Of a stretch of DNA of 64,000 bases, positions 42,361 to 50,893 are shown piece by piece. Within the stretch, counting starts at the first letter, position 1. The number at the start of each line of letters is the position of its first letter. A program made the translations under genes and the position numbers. The notes below the pieces were generated by a model. That model made no database searches. It was not told the DNA's origin and worked only from the letters and a program-made list of their open reading frames with translations. Location of the stretch: assembly GCA_963757125.1 (NCBI GenBank), contig CAVWQP010000005.1:124001-188000 (forward strand), in the 5' to 3' direction. The stretch is from CAVVSD01 sp963757125 (GTDB lineage: Bacteria; Actinomycetota; Thermoleophilia; Solirubrobacterales; Solirubrobacteraceae).

Positions 42361-45300
42361 ATGGCGCCGACGAGAGCGCGAATCATGGATGAAGCCGTTG
42401 AGCGCTTGACGAGCCTCGAGCCGGGGACGCTCTTCGCGGGCTACCGCATCGACGGCATGCTCGATCGCGGCGGGATGGGAGTCGTCTACCGCGCGACCGA
42501 CGAGGACCTCAGCCGGACGGTCGCGCTGAAGATCATCGCGCCGGAGCACACGCAGAACCCGGACGCGGTCCGACGCTTCAAGGCGGAGGCACGGCTCGCG
42601 GCATCGCTCGAGCATCCGAACATCGTCCCCATCCATCGCGGCGGCGAGTATCGCGGCGTCCTCTACCTGGCGATGCGCTTCGTGCCCGGCACGAACCTGC
42701 GTCACGTGATCAACGGCGGTCAGCTCAGCCTCGACCGCGTGCAGCGCATCATGACGGCGGTGGCCTCGGCACTCGACGCCGCGCACGAGAGCGGCCTGGT
42801 GCATCGCGACGTCAAGCCGGCCAACATCCTGCTCAGCGGCACAGGCGAGAACGAGCACGTCTACCTGACCGACTTCGGCCTCACCAAGCGGCTCGGGTCG
42901 CAGGGCAGCCTGACGCGCACCGGCGCCTGGGTCGGCACGCCGGACTACGTCGCGCCCGAGCAGATCCGGGCCGGGACGGTCGATGGGCGCGCCGACATCT
43001 ACTCGCTGGGCTGCGTGCTCTACGAGATGCTCACCGGGGAGGTGGCGTACCCGAAGGACAACGACATGGCCAAGCTCTGGGCGCACGTCCAGGACCCATG
43101 CCCGCTGCCCAGCACCAAGCGTGACGATCTCGTCCAGGCCTTCGACGACGTCGTCGCACGCGCGACGGCCAAGGAGCCCGAGGACCGGTTCGCACGTGCC
43201 TCGGAGATGGCCCTCGCCGTGGACGCTGCCGCCGCCGAGCAGCGCGCCGATCTGGGCTCCGCCGGCCTGCAGGCCACGCGTGCCGCGGGCGCGGACGCGC
43301 CGTCGGTCGGCGAGCACGACGTCTTTCTCGCGGAGCCGACGCGGGCAGGGGCGCCGGTGCCCGACGCGCCGCTGAACGAGACGACCCCGGCGCCGATGAG
43401 CGCACCGGTGTTCGACTGGCCCTCGACGCACCAGCAGCCGCCGATCGCCGACCAGACCCCACCACCGCCGCCGACTCCCCCGCCGAGCGAGCGGGCCGCC
43501 GCCGTGCCGCCGCGCGGCCCCGGGCGGCCGGCCCAGCACGGCGGGCGGTCGCGCCTCCTGATCGCCCTCGGGCTCGTGGGCGTGATCGTCGTCGCAGCCG
43601 CGGCCTTCCTGCTCACGCGCGGCGACAGCTCCGACACGTCGACGCCGGCGCCGGCCGTGGTCGCGACCAAGCTCCCGGAGGGCCTCGCCTGGCAGCCGAT
43701 CTCAGACGTGCCGTTCCGGCGTCAGTACGCCGCGGCGACGGCGGTCGGCGGCAAGGTCTGGATGTTCGGCGGCATCGCGTCCAAGACGTCGAGCACCACC
43801 ACGAAGTCCTTCGATCCGGAGACGAACGAGTGGTCGACCGGGCCCGGCCTGCCCGTGCCCCTGCACCACTTCTCGGCCGTGACCTACAAGGGCCAGGCCG
43901 TCGTCATCGGCGGCTTCATCCCCGGCGCCGAGCTGACGTCGGACCAGTCCGACGGCGTGTACGCGCTGCGCGAGGGCACATGGGAGCGACTCCCATCGCT
44001 GAACCATGCGCGCGCCGCGGCGGCGGCCGCTGTCGTGGGCGACAAGATCGTCGTCGTCGGCGGCCAGGCGAAGGGCAAGCTCGTGCCCCAGACCGAGGTC
44101 TTCGACGGCAAGCGGTGGACCGACAAGGCCGACATCCCGACCCCGCGCGAGCACCTGGGTGCGGCGTCCGACGGCCGCTACGTCTACGCCGTCGGCGGAC
44201 GCGCGCTGGGAGCCGACAAGAACTCCGAGGCGCTCGAGCGCTACGACCCCGAGTCGAACCGCTGGACCAAGCTCAAGGGCGAGCCAGACCCCCAGGGCAG
44301 CGTCGGTGTCACGTACGCCGGCGGTCGCATCATCACCGTCGGCGGCGAGGGCACGACGACCGTGTCCGACAAGACGTTCGGCTACGACATCAAGAACGAC
44401 ACCTGGTCGGACCTCCCGTCGCTGGAGACCGCGGTGCACGGCGCGGCGGTCACGGCGCTCGGGAACACGGTCTACGCGATCGGCGGCGCGACGGAGCCCG
44501 GACACGTCGGGTCGACCGACAAGGCGGAGATCCTCGACCTCTCGGGCGGGGATGCGTCACCGGCGAGGGTCGACGTCAAGTGGCGCAAGGTCGCCGATGC
44601 TCCCGCGAAGGTCCAGTACGCGGCGGCGACCGACATCGGCGGGCGGGCGTGGATCTTCGGCGGGATCGGCGACGGCGAGAAGCCCACGGCCGCGACCGCG
44701 GCCTACGACCGTGCGATCAACACCTGGACGACGGGACCGAAGCTCCCCGAGCCGGTCAACCACGCCGCCGCCGTCAACTACAAGGGTGACGCGGTCGTGA
44801 TCGGCGGCTTCGTGCCCGGCGACGACGGGCTGACGTCCGGGGTCTCCGACCGCGTCTACGCGCTGACCGGCGACAAGTGGGAGCAGCTACCGCCGCTCAA
44901 CCACGCGCGGGCGGCGGCTGCCGCAGCGGTGGTCGACGGCAAGATCATCGTTGTCGGCGGCCAGGCCGACGGCAAGCTCGTGCCGGACACGGAGGTGTTC
45001 GACGGGGCCGAGTGGACCGAGGCGGCGCCCATCCCCACCCCGCGCGAGCACCTCGGCGCGGCGTCCGACGGCCGCTACCTGTACGCCGTCGGCGGGCGCG
45101 AGCTGTCGGCGTCCAAGAACCTCGACTCCTTCGAGCGCTACGACCCGGCTGCCGACACCTGGACCGCCCTGGACCCGATGCCGAAGCCGGTCGGCAGCGT
45201 GGGCGTGTCGTTCGTGGCCGGCCGCGTCGTGTCGGTCGGCGGCGAGGGCCCGACGACCGTCTCCGACGCGGTGCAGTCCTACAACGTCAAGACGCGTCGC

Positions 45301-45447
45301 TGGTCGCAGCTCTCGCCGCTCCCCGAGGGCCGTCACGGCATCGCCGTGACGACGCTCAACGACTCGCTCTACGCGATCGGCGGAGCCTCAGCCGCCGGCC
45401 ACGTCGACTCGACGCAGGACACGTTCGTCCTCGACGACTTCGGGTGA
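42361..45447 (+). CDS. Transmembrane Ser/Thr kinase with extracellular double Kelch propeller
   Basis: The 1028-residue protein has a PknB-like kinase domain (about 20-290): DRGGMGVVYRA, TVALKII, VHRDVKPANIL (H148-R149-D150) and DFGLTK. A Pro-rich linker follows, then one membrane span (about 399-420, RLLIALGLVGVIVVAAAAF). Outside are about twelve Kelch repeats in two sets of six (about 442-740 and 741-1028), each with GG and W/Y spacing such as NHARAAAAAAVVGDKIVVVGGQ. The two sets are near-duplicates 297 residues apart. The kinase should phosphorylate Ser/Thr after sensing an outside ligand. An ATG at 42385 is an alternative start. Confidence 0.92.
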   Translation: MAPTRARIMDEAVERLTSLEPGTLFAGYRIDGMLDRGGMGVVYRATDEDLSRTVALKIIAPEHTQNPDAVRRFKAEARLAASLEHPNIVPIHRGGEYRGVLYLAMRFVPGTNLRHVINGGQLSLDRVQRIMTAVASALDAAHESGLVHRDVKPANILLSGTGENEHVYLTDFGLTKRLGSQGSLTRTGAWVGTPDYVAPEQIRAGTVDGRADIYSLGCVLYEMLTGEVAYPKDNDMAKLWAHVQDPCPLPSTKRDDLVQAFDDVVARATAKEPEDRFARASEMALAVDAAAAEQRADLGSAGLQATRAAGADAPSVGEHDVFLAEPTRAGAPVPDAPLNETTPAPMSAPVFDWPSTHQQPPIADQTPPPPPTPPPSERAAAVPPRGPGRPAQHGGRSRLLIALGLVGVIVVAAAAFLLTRGDSSDTSTPAPAVVATKLPEGLAWQPISDVPFRRQYAAATAVGGKVWMFGGIASKTSSTTTKSFDPETNEWSTGPGLPVPLHHFSAVTYKGQAVVIGGFIPGAELTSDQSDGVYALREGTWERLPSLNHARAAAAAAVVGDKIVVVGGQAKGKLVPQTEVFDGKRWTDKADIPTPREHLGAASDGRYVYAVGGRALGADKNSEALERYDPESNRWTKLKGEPDPQGSVGVTYAGGRIITVGGEGTTTVSDKTFGYDIKNDTWSDLPSLETAVHGAAVTALGNTVYAIGGATEPGHVGSTDKAEILDLSGGDASPARVDVKWRKVADAPAKVQYAAATDIGGRAWIFGGIGDGEKPTAATAAYDRAINTWTTGPKLPEPVNHAAAVNYKGDAVVIGGFVPGDDGLTSGVSDRVYALTGDKWEQLPPLNHARAAAAAAVVDGKIIVVGGQADGKLVPDTEVFDGAEWTEAAPIPTPREHLGAASDGRYLYAVGGRELSASKNLDSFERYDPAADTWTALDPMPKPVGSVGVSFVAGRVVSVGGEGPTTVSDAVQSYNVKTRRWSQLSPLPEGRHGIAVTTLNDSLYAIGGASAAGHVDSTQDTFVLDDFG
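43690..45447 (+). repeat. Tandem internal duplication of the Kelch region (period about 891 bp)
   Basis: The segment coding for W444 onward is repeated starting at W741, 891 bp later. Aligned stretches, such as those at 44002 and 44899 (NHARAAAAAAVVxxKIxVVGGQ), are about 80% alike in DNA. This indicates an old but clear unequal duplication of a whole six-repeat propeller within one gene. Percent identity is estimated by eye. Confidence 0.85.
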
Positions 45448-45450
45448 TCC

Positions 45451-45504
45451 GCTAGTACCGGCACGCACCGGCTATCGCACGTACTTGTGGGGGTCGGTAC
45501 TAGC
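45451..45504. terminator. Bidirectional terminator-like hairpin between convergent genes
   Basis: GCTAGTACCG (45451-45460) and CGGTACTAGC (45495-45504) form an exact 10-bp stem with a 34-base loop that has further C/G pairing. It lies between the Kelch kinase stop and the GH15 stop, and the right arm overlaps the GH15 stop codon. This position fits termination of both transcripts. No T-run is present. Confidence 0.5.
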
Positions 45505-47335
45505 CCAGCGCGCGATCGAGGTAGAACGCCGCGCTGATCAGCGCGAGGTGCGTGAACGCCTGCGGGAAGTTGCCGAGCGCCTCGCCGGTCGGGCCGATCT
45601 CCTCCGAGTACAGCCCGAGGTGGTTCGCGTACGTGAGCATCTTCTCGAACGCGAGCCGCGCCTCGTCCACGCGGCCGGATCGCGCGAGCGCCTCGACGTA
45701 CCAGAACGTGCAGATCGAGAACGTGCCCTCGTCGCCCTCGAGCCCGTCGGGTGAGGCCTCGACGTTGTAGCGGTAGACGAGGCTGTCCGAGACGAGCTCC
45801 TGGGACATCGCGTCGAGCGTCGCCAGCCACCGCTTGTCCGTGGGGGCGACGAAGCCCACCAGCGGCATGAGCAGGACGGCCGCGTCCAGGAACTCCGTGT
45901 CGTAGTGCTGCACGAAGGCCTGGCGCTCCGGGTGCCACCCCCGGGTCATGATCTGGTGGTAGATCTGGTCGCGCGACGACTGCCATCGCGCCAGATCTGC
46001 CGGCAGGCCCCGGTCGAGCGCCATCTTCACCGCGCGCTCCAACGCGACCCACGACATGAGGCGCGAGTACGTGTAGTGCTGGCGCCCCGAGCGCTGCTCC
46101 CAGATCCCCTCGTCGGCCTGGTCCCAGTTCTCGCAGAGCCACTCGACGACGCGGCTGAGATCGACCCACGAGTCGTGGTCGATCGGCGACGCGTTGCGGC
46201 TGTAGAACCACAGGGAGTCGATGAGCTCTCCGTAGATGTCGAGCTGGAGCTGGTCCGCCGCCCCGTTGCCGATCCGCACCGGCGCCGATCCGCGGTGGCC
46301 CTCGAAGTGGTCGAGGACCTCCTCCGTCAGCTCGGCGCGACCGTCGATGCCGTACATGATCTGCAGCGGCCCGAGCGCCCCGGTGCGGTTCTCGCCGAAG
46401 CGCCCGCGCAGCCACTCCATGAACGCCGCGGCCTCCTCCGTGAACCCGAGCCGCAGCAGCGCGTACAGCGAGAACGCGGCGTCGCGGATCCAGGTGTACC
46501 GGTAGTCCCAGTTGCGACCACCGCCGAGTTGCTCCGGCAGGCTGGTCGTGGGCGCCGCGACGATGCCGCCGGTGGGCAGGAACGTCAGGAGCTTCAGCGT
46601 CAGCGCCGAGCGATGAACCATCTCGCGCCAGCGGCCCTGGTAGCGCGACTTGGCGAGCCAGTTGCGCCAGTACTCGATGGTCCTGTCGAACGCCTCGCGC
46701 GTCTCGTCCTCGGAGTACGGCCGCGGCACGTAGTCGTCCTCGACGCGCTCGAGCACGAACGTCGCGCTCTCGCCGGCCGCGAGGGTGATCTCGCACGTCA
46801 CGCCGTCCGCGCTGGGCCGCAACGGCGTGGCCGTCTCCAGCGACATCGAGATGCCCGCCGACCGGAAGACGGCGCCGTTCTCGTGGAAGACGACCGTGTG
46901 CGGGTCGCGCCCGTAGTTGAAGCGCGGCTCGACCTCGACGCGGAACGTCAGCTGGCCCCGCACGCCGAGCACGCGCCGGACGAGCCGATGGCGGAACACG
47001 CTTCCGGGCGAGTGGTGGATCGGCATGAAGTCCTGGACCTCGCCGACGCCGTCGCGCGTCAGGAAGCGGGTGATCAGGACGTTGGTGTCCGGGAAGTAGA
47101 GCTGCTTGGGCGTCCAGTCCTCGGCCGTCGGGGCGATCCGGTAGTAGCCGCCGCGGCCGCGGTCCAGGATCGCCGCGAAGACGCTGGGCGAGTCGAAGTG
47201 CGGGCAGCAGTACCAGTCGATGGTGCCGTCGGTCCCGACGAGCGCGGCCGTGTGGAGGTCGCCGATGACGCCGTGCTCGGCGATCGGCAGATAGCCGGGG
47301 AGCACGCCGGACTGTGCCTCGCTCACGTCGGCCAC
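45500..47335 (-). CDS. Glycoside hydrolase family 15 (glucoamylase/trehalase-like)
   Basis: The 611-residue protein has the GH15 layout: N-terminal ISDLHTAALVG-like IGDLHTAALVGTDGTIDWYCCPHFDSPSVFAA, central GGGRNWDYRYTWIRDAAFSLYALLRLGF with the catalytic region, and GNFPQAFTHLALISAAFYL at the C-terminus. It is common in actinobacteria, where such proteins cleave trehalose or alpha-glucans in the cytoplasm (no signal peptide). The 5' end overlaps the 3' end of the cyclic-nucleotide-binding gene by 13 bp, so they are co-transcribed. Confidence 0.92.
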   Translation of the reverse strand: MADVSEAQSGVLPGYLPIAEHGVIGDLHTAALVGTDGTIDWYCCPHFDSPSVFAAILDRGRGGYYRIAPTAEDWTPKQLYFPDTNVLITRFLTRDGVGEVQDFMPIHHSPGSVFRHRLVRRVLGVRGQLTFRVEVEPRFNYGRDPHTVVFHENGAVFRSAGISMSLETATPLRPSADGVTCEITLAAGESATFVLERVEDDYVPRPYSEDETREAFDRTIEYWRNWLAKSRYQGRWREMVHRSALTLKLLTFLPTGGIVAAPTTSLPEQLGGGRNWDYRYTWIRDAAFSLYALLRLGFTEEAAAFMEWLRGRFGENRTGALGPLQIMYGIDGRAELTEEVLDHFEGHRGSAPVRIGNGAADQLQLDIYGELIDSLWFYSRNASPIDHDSWVDLSRVVEWLCENWDQADEGIWEQRSGRQHYTYSRLMSWVALERAVKMALDRGLPADLARWQSSRDQIYHQIMTRGWHPERQAFVQHYDTEFLDAAVLLMPLVGFVAPTDKRWLATLDAMSQELVSDSLVYRYNVEASPDGLEGDEGTFSICTFWYVEALARSGRVDEARLAFEKMLTYANHLGLYSEEIGPTGEALGNFPQAFTHLALISAAFYLDRALG

Positions 47336-47733
47336 TCGGAGGCGGTGGCGAGCCGGCGGGCCTCGGCCTTGAGGATGCGGTACATCACGACCGGGTGCGC
47401 GAGCAGGAAGGCCTCGAGCTCAGCGCCGGGCACGACGAGGCACCGGAGCGGCGTGCGCGTGAGGATCGACGCGGTCGCCTCCTCGCCCAGCAGCACGGAC
47501 ACCTCGCCGAAGAACGACCCCTTCGACAAGAGGCGCCGGTCCTCGTCGTCGATCACGACGACGACCTCGCCGTCGACGATGAGGTAGACGTCCGACCGGG
47601 GATCGCCCTGCCGGATGATCCACTCGCCGGACGCGAAGGACCGCTCGTCGCAGCGGTCGGCGATGGCCTCGAGCTCGCTCGCCGGCAGGTCGGCGAACAG
47701 GGCCAGTCGCCCGAGGTCCGCCAGGAAGTCCAC
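47323..47733 (-). CDS. Cyclic-nucleotide-binding (CRP-like) domain protein without a DNA-binding domain
   Basis: The 136-residue protein consists only of a cNMP-binding domain: LFADLPASELEAIADRCDERSFASGEWIIRQGDPRSDVYLIVDGEVVVV, then GSFFGEVSVLLGEEATASILTRTPLRC, with the phosphate-binding-cassette pattern FGEVSVL...TASI. No helix-turn-helix follows. GTG 47733 with GGAGGT four bases upstream is chosen over GTG 47748, where GGGAGG abuts the codon. It could regulate the downstream GH15 gene product, or act with the cyclase at 53503-55953. Confidence 0.82.
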   Translation of the reverse strand: MDFLADLGRLALFADLPASELEAIADRCDERSFASGEWIIRQGDPRSDVYLIVDGEVVVVIDDEDRRLLSKGSFFGEVSVLLGEEATASILTRTPLRCLVVPGAELEAFLLAHPVVMYRILKAEARRLATASEWPT

Positions 47734-47775
47734 GCTTACCTCCGTCACCTCCCGAGCCTACCGAGATCCTGACCC

Positions 47776-47805
47776 TTGAGTGCCGACGCCCTCCGGGGTT
47801 AGAGT
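47776..47805 (+). promoter_or_regulatory. Sigma70-like promoter of the glycan operon
   Basis: TTGAGT (47776-47781) is followed after 18 bp by TAGAGT (47800-47805). This is a good match to a housekeeping promoter and predicts a start near 47812, some 20 bp before the ATG at 47833. It would drive the GT39, CesA-like and GH8 genes. The divergent cNMP-binding gene begins about 43 bp to the left. Confidence 0.6.
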
Positions 47806-47832
47806 CGCTCGACGGCGAGGCGGCCGCGGACG

Positions 47833-49344
47833 ATGAACTCACTGTGGCGGCACCTCCGAGGAGCACGTGAGGCCGAGCTCTTCGGTCCGCGTGGGCGGCT
47901 GCCCACGCGCGGGGAGCCCGACACGGCGATGAAGACCGCCCTCCTGGTGCTCGCGGCCTGCACGGCCGTCGGGCTCGCGTTGCGGCTGGCGGTCCCGCGC
48001 GGCATCTGGCTCGACGAGGCGATCAGCATCCACGACGCCAACCTGAGCCTGCACGACATGATGCTGAACCTGCAGTACGGCGACCGTCATCCGCCGCTGC
48101 ACTACATCGTGCTCTGGGCCACCGTGAAGGTGCTGGGCGACGGGGAGCTGGCCGTCCGGCTGCCGTCGATCATCGCCGGGACGCTCGTGATCCCCGCGCT
48201 CTACCTCCTCGGGCGCGAGCTGTACGACCGCCGCACCGGCCTCGTCGCCGCCGCGTTCGGCACCGTGTCGCCGCTGCTCATCTGGTACGCGCAGGAAGCC
48301 CGGATGTACGCCTTCGTGACGCTCTTCGGGCTGCTCGCGCTGCTGACCCAGCTGCGCGCGATCCGCAACCCGAGCATGCTCAACTGGGCGCTCTACATCC
48401 TCGCGACGGCGGCGCTGCTGTGGTCGCACTACTTCGGTCTGCTGCTGATCGTCATCCAGCAGGTGATCTGGCTCGGCGTCCTGCTCCAGAAACGGCGCGC
48501 GCAGGAGCCGTTCCGGCCGCTGGCCCTCGGCTTCGCGTATTCGCTCGTGGTGCTCGTGATGCAGCTGATACCGCTCATCACCTTCGCCCACAAGCAGTAC
48601 ACCTCGACGGTCGGCGCGGCCGGCTCGCCCGCGGGCACCTTCGACGGGCTCTCGTTCTACGCGGTCGTCTCCAACGTGGCCTGGGCGCTCTGGGGCTACC
48701 ACCCGGACAGCATCACCCAGCTGCTCTCGGCGGCCTGGCCGCTGCTCCTGCTGCTGTCCCTGCTGCTCCTCGGCCGGGGCGGCTCGCGCGCGACGATGAT
48801 CCTCGGGGCGGCCGCGTTCGTCCCGATCGTGATCCTGATCATCGTCGCGCTGTTCGATCGGGAGCTGTTCGAGGTCCGCTACTTCCTCGTCGCGGTGCCA
48901 CTGCTGTTCCTGGTGATCGCGCGGCTCATCACAGGCTGGATCCGGCGTCCGGGGGCGCGCCTCGCCGCTGCGGGGGTCGTGGTCCTCACGTTGCTGCTCG
49001 GGTTGTGGGACCAGCAGACGAACGACGGCAACCCGCGCCTGTACGACTTCCGGGGCGCGCTCAAGGAGATCAAGGCGGACGCCGGGCCGCGCAGCCTGCT
49101 CGTGTACGAACCCCCCGACATGAAGTACGTGCTGGAGTACTACGCGCCCGACATCCCGAGCCGCCCGCTGAGCAAGGGCGCACCACCGCGACGTGACGGG
49201 AGCCCGGTGTTCGTGCTCGCCTCGTTCCAGGACAACAAGCAGTTCTTCGACCGCACGAACAAGGTCGTCGGCCAGATGGAGTTCAACCGGCGACTGCTGC
49301 GGAAGTTCCATACTGCGCAGACGGAGGTGTGGGAGTTCCGATGA
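47833..49344 (+). CDS. GT39-like membrane glycosyltransferase
   Basis: The 503-residue protein has about 10-12 membrane spans and the GT39/ArnT-PMT motifs: GIWLDEAISIHDA (the DE motif), GDRHPPLHYIVLWA, and WYAQEARMYAFVTLFGLLA. The hydrophilic C-terminal part after residue ~385 may be outside. These enzymes move a sugar from a polyprenyl carrier to protein or to a lipid-linked acceptor on the outer face. An ATG at 47929 before the first span is an alternative start. Its stop overlaps the CesA start (ATGA). Confidence 0.88.
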   Translation: MNSLWRHLRGAREAELFGPRGRLPTRGEPDTAMKTALLVLAACTAVGLALRLAVPRGIWLDEAISIHDANLSLHDMMLNLQYGDRHPPLHYIVLWATVKVLGDGELAVRLPSIIAGTLVIPALYLLGRELYDRRTGLVAAAFGTVSPLLIWYAQEARMYAFVTLFGLLALLTQLRAIRNPSMLNWALYILATAALLWSHYFGLLLIVIQQVIWLGVLLQKRRAQEPFRPLALGFAYSLVVLVMQLIPLITFAHKQYTSTVGAAGSPAGTFDGLSFYAVVSNVAWALWGYHPDSITQLLSAAWPLLLLLSLLLLGRGGSRATMILGAAAFVPIVILIIVALFDRELFEVRYFLVAVPLLFLVIARLITGWIRRPGARLAAAGVVVLTLLLGLWDQQTNDGNPRLYDFRGALKEIKADAGPRSLLVYEPPDMKYVLEYYAPDIPSRPLSKGAPPRRDGSPVFVLASFQDNKQFFDRTNKVVGQMEFNRRLLRKFHTAQTEVWEFR

Positions 49345-50870
49345 GCAGCCGCCCGTGGGACGTCCGGCTACGACAGGTGACCTGGCAGCCCGTGCCGACG
49401 TCGGTCGACGTCCGCACGCGGGTGCGGATCATGCTGATCTTCGCCCTCCCGGCCGCCGTCTGGTACTTCGGCTGGCTGCTGAACCCTGACCGGGTCGGCA
49501 CGCCGTACCTGTACGGGCTGCTGATCGCCGCGGAGATCTTCAACACGATCCAGGCGTTCGGCTTCTGGTGGACGTGCTCGAACGAGCGCGTCCGCGAGGC
49601 CAGGCCGCCGACCCGCCGCGTGGCCGTCGACGTGTTCGTGCCCGTGTACAAGGAGCCGGTCGAGATCGTCGACCTGACCGTCGCCGCCGCGGCGGGCCTG
49701 CGCGGCGCCGAGGTGCGCGTCTGGGTGCTCGACGACGGCAACGACGACGACATGCGCGACCTGGCGGCGCGTCACGGCGTCGGCTACATCCGCCGCGACG
49801 AGCACACGGGGGCGAAGGCCGGCAACATCAACAACGCGATGACGGTGACGGACGCGGAGTTCATCGCGGTGTTCGACTCCGACCACGTGGCCGATCCGGC
49901 GTTCCTCGAGTGGACGCTCGGCTGGATGGACGATCCGAAGGTCGCGTTCGTCCAGACCCCGCAGTACTACGCCAACGGTGACTCGAGCCGCATCGCGGCG
50001 GCATCGTGGTCGCAGCAGGCGCTCTTCTTCGGCGCGATCGCGCGCGGCAAGGACGGCCTCGACGCCGTCTTCTGCTGCGGCACCAACGTGCTGTTCCGGC
50101 GCGAGGCGTTCGTGAGCGTCGGCGGGTTCCCGACCAACTCGCTCACCGAGGACTACGAGCTGTCCATCTGGCTGCACGAGCTGGGCTGGAAGTCGGTCTA
50201 CGTGCCCGAGGTGCTGTCCCGCGGCCTCGGCCCGGAGGACATGGCCGCGTACGTCTCCCAGCAGCAACGCTGGGCGCGCGGGTGCCTGTCCGGTCTCCCA
50301 CGCGCGCTGCGCGCGAGGCTGCCGTTCAAGCTCAAGGTCCAGTACGTGCTGTCGGCGTCGTACTTCCTGTCCGGCTGGACGGTGCTGATCTACATGAGCT
50401 TCCCGGTCGTCCGGCTGATCGGGGGTGGTCAGCCGATCGCCGGCATCACGGCGCCCGAGTTCCTGTTGCACTTCGCGCCGTACTTCGCCGTCGCCCTCAC
50501 GACGGTCGCGCTCGCCGGCGCCGGCTCGTACACGTTCGCCGCGTTCGCCCTCGCCGCCGCGAACTTCTGGATCCACATCCTCTCGACGATCTACACGGTG
50601 CTCCGCAAGGAGGGCTCGTTCGTCGTGACGCCCAAGGTGGGCGCGGGGGCGCGCCAGCCCGCCGCGGTCATGCCGGCGCTCGTCGTCGTCGGGATCCTCG
50701 TGCTCGCGAGCATCTACGGGCTCGCGCGCAACCGGGACGCGGCGACGATCAACAACGTCTGCTTCGCCGCCGTGCACATCTCGATCCTCCTGACCGGATG
50801 CTGGCCCGCGCTCGCGAAGCCGCGGGTCGAGAACCCGGAGTCGCCGGAGCTCGTGGGGGTGACGGCCTGA
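49341..50870 (+). CDS. Cellulose-synthase-like GT2 glycosyltransferase
   Basis: The 509-residue protein has the processive beta-glycan-synthase motifs in order: LDDGNDDDM, VFDSDHVADP, SLTEDYELSIWLHELGW, and QQQRWARGCLSG (QxxRW). Two spans precede the catalytic domain and about five follow. It lacks a C-terminal PilZ domain, so c-di-GMP control as in BcsA is not evident. Product is probably a beta-1,4-linked or similar polysaccharide. It is followed by a GH8, the usual cellulose partner. Confidence 0.92.
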   Translation: MSSRPWDVRLRQVTWQPVPTSVDVRTRVRIMLIFALPAAVWYFGWLLNPDRVGTPYLYGLLIAAEIFNTIQAFGFWWTCSNERVREARPPTRRVAVDVFVPVYKEPVEIVDLTVAAAAGLRGAEVRVWVLDDGNDDDMRDLAARHGVGYIRRDEHTGAKAGNINNAMTVTDAEFIAVFDSDHVADPAFLEWTLGWMDDPKVAFVQTPQYYANGDSSRIAAASWSQQALFFGAIARGKDGLDAVFCCGTNVLFRREAFVSVGGFPTNSLTEDYELSIWLHELGWKSVYVPEVLSRGLGPEDMAAYVSQQQRWARGCLSGLPRALRARLPFKLKVQYVLSASYFLSGWTVLIYMSFPVVRLIGGGQPIAGITAPEFLLHFAPYFAVALTTVALAGAGSYTFAAFALAAANFWIHILSTIYTVLRKEGSFVVTPKVGAGARQPAAVMPALVVVGILVLASIYGLARNRDAATINNVCFAAVHISILLTGCWPALAKPRVENPESPELVGVTA

Positions 50871-50893
50871 GCCGCACCGTCCGTGAGCGGCTG

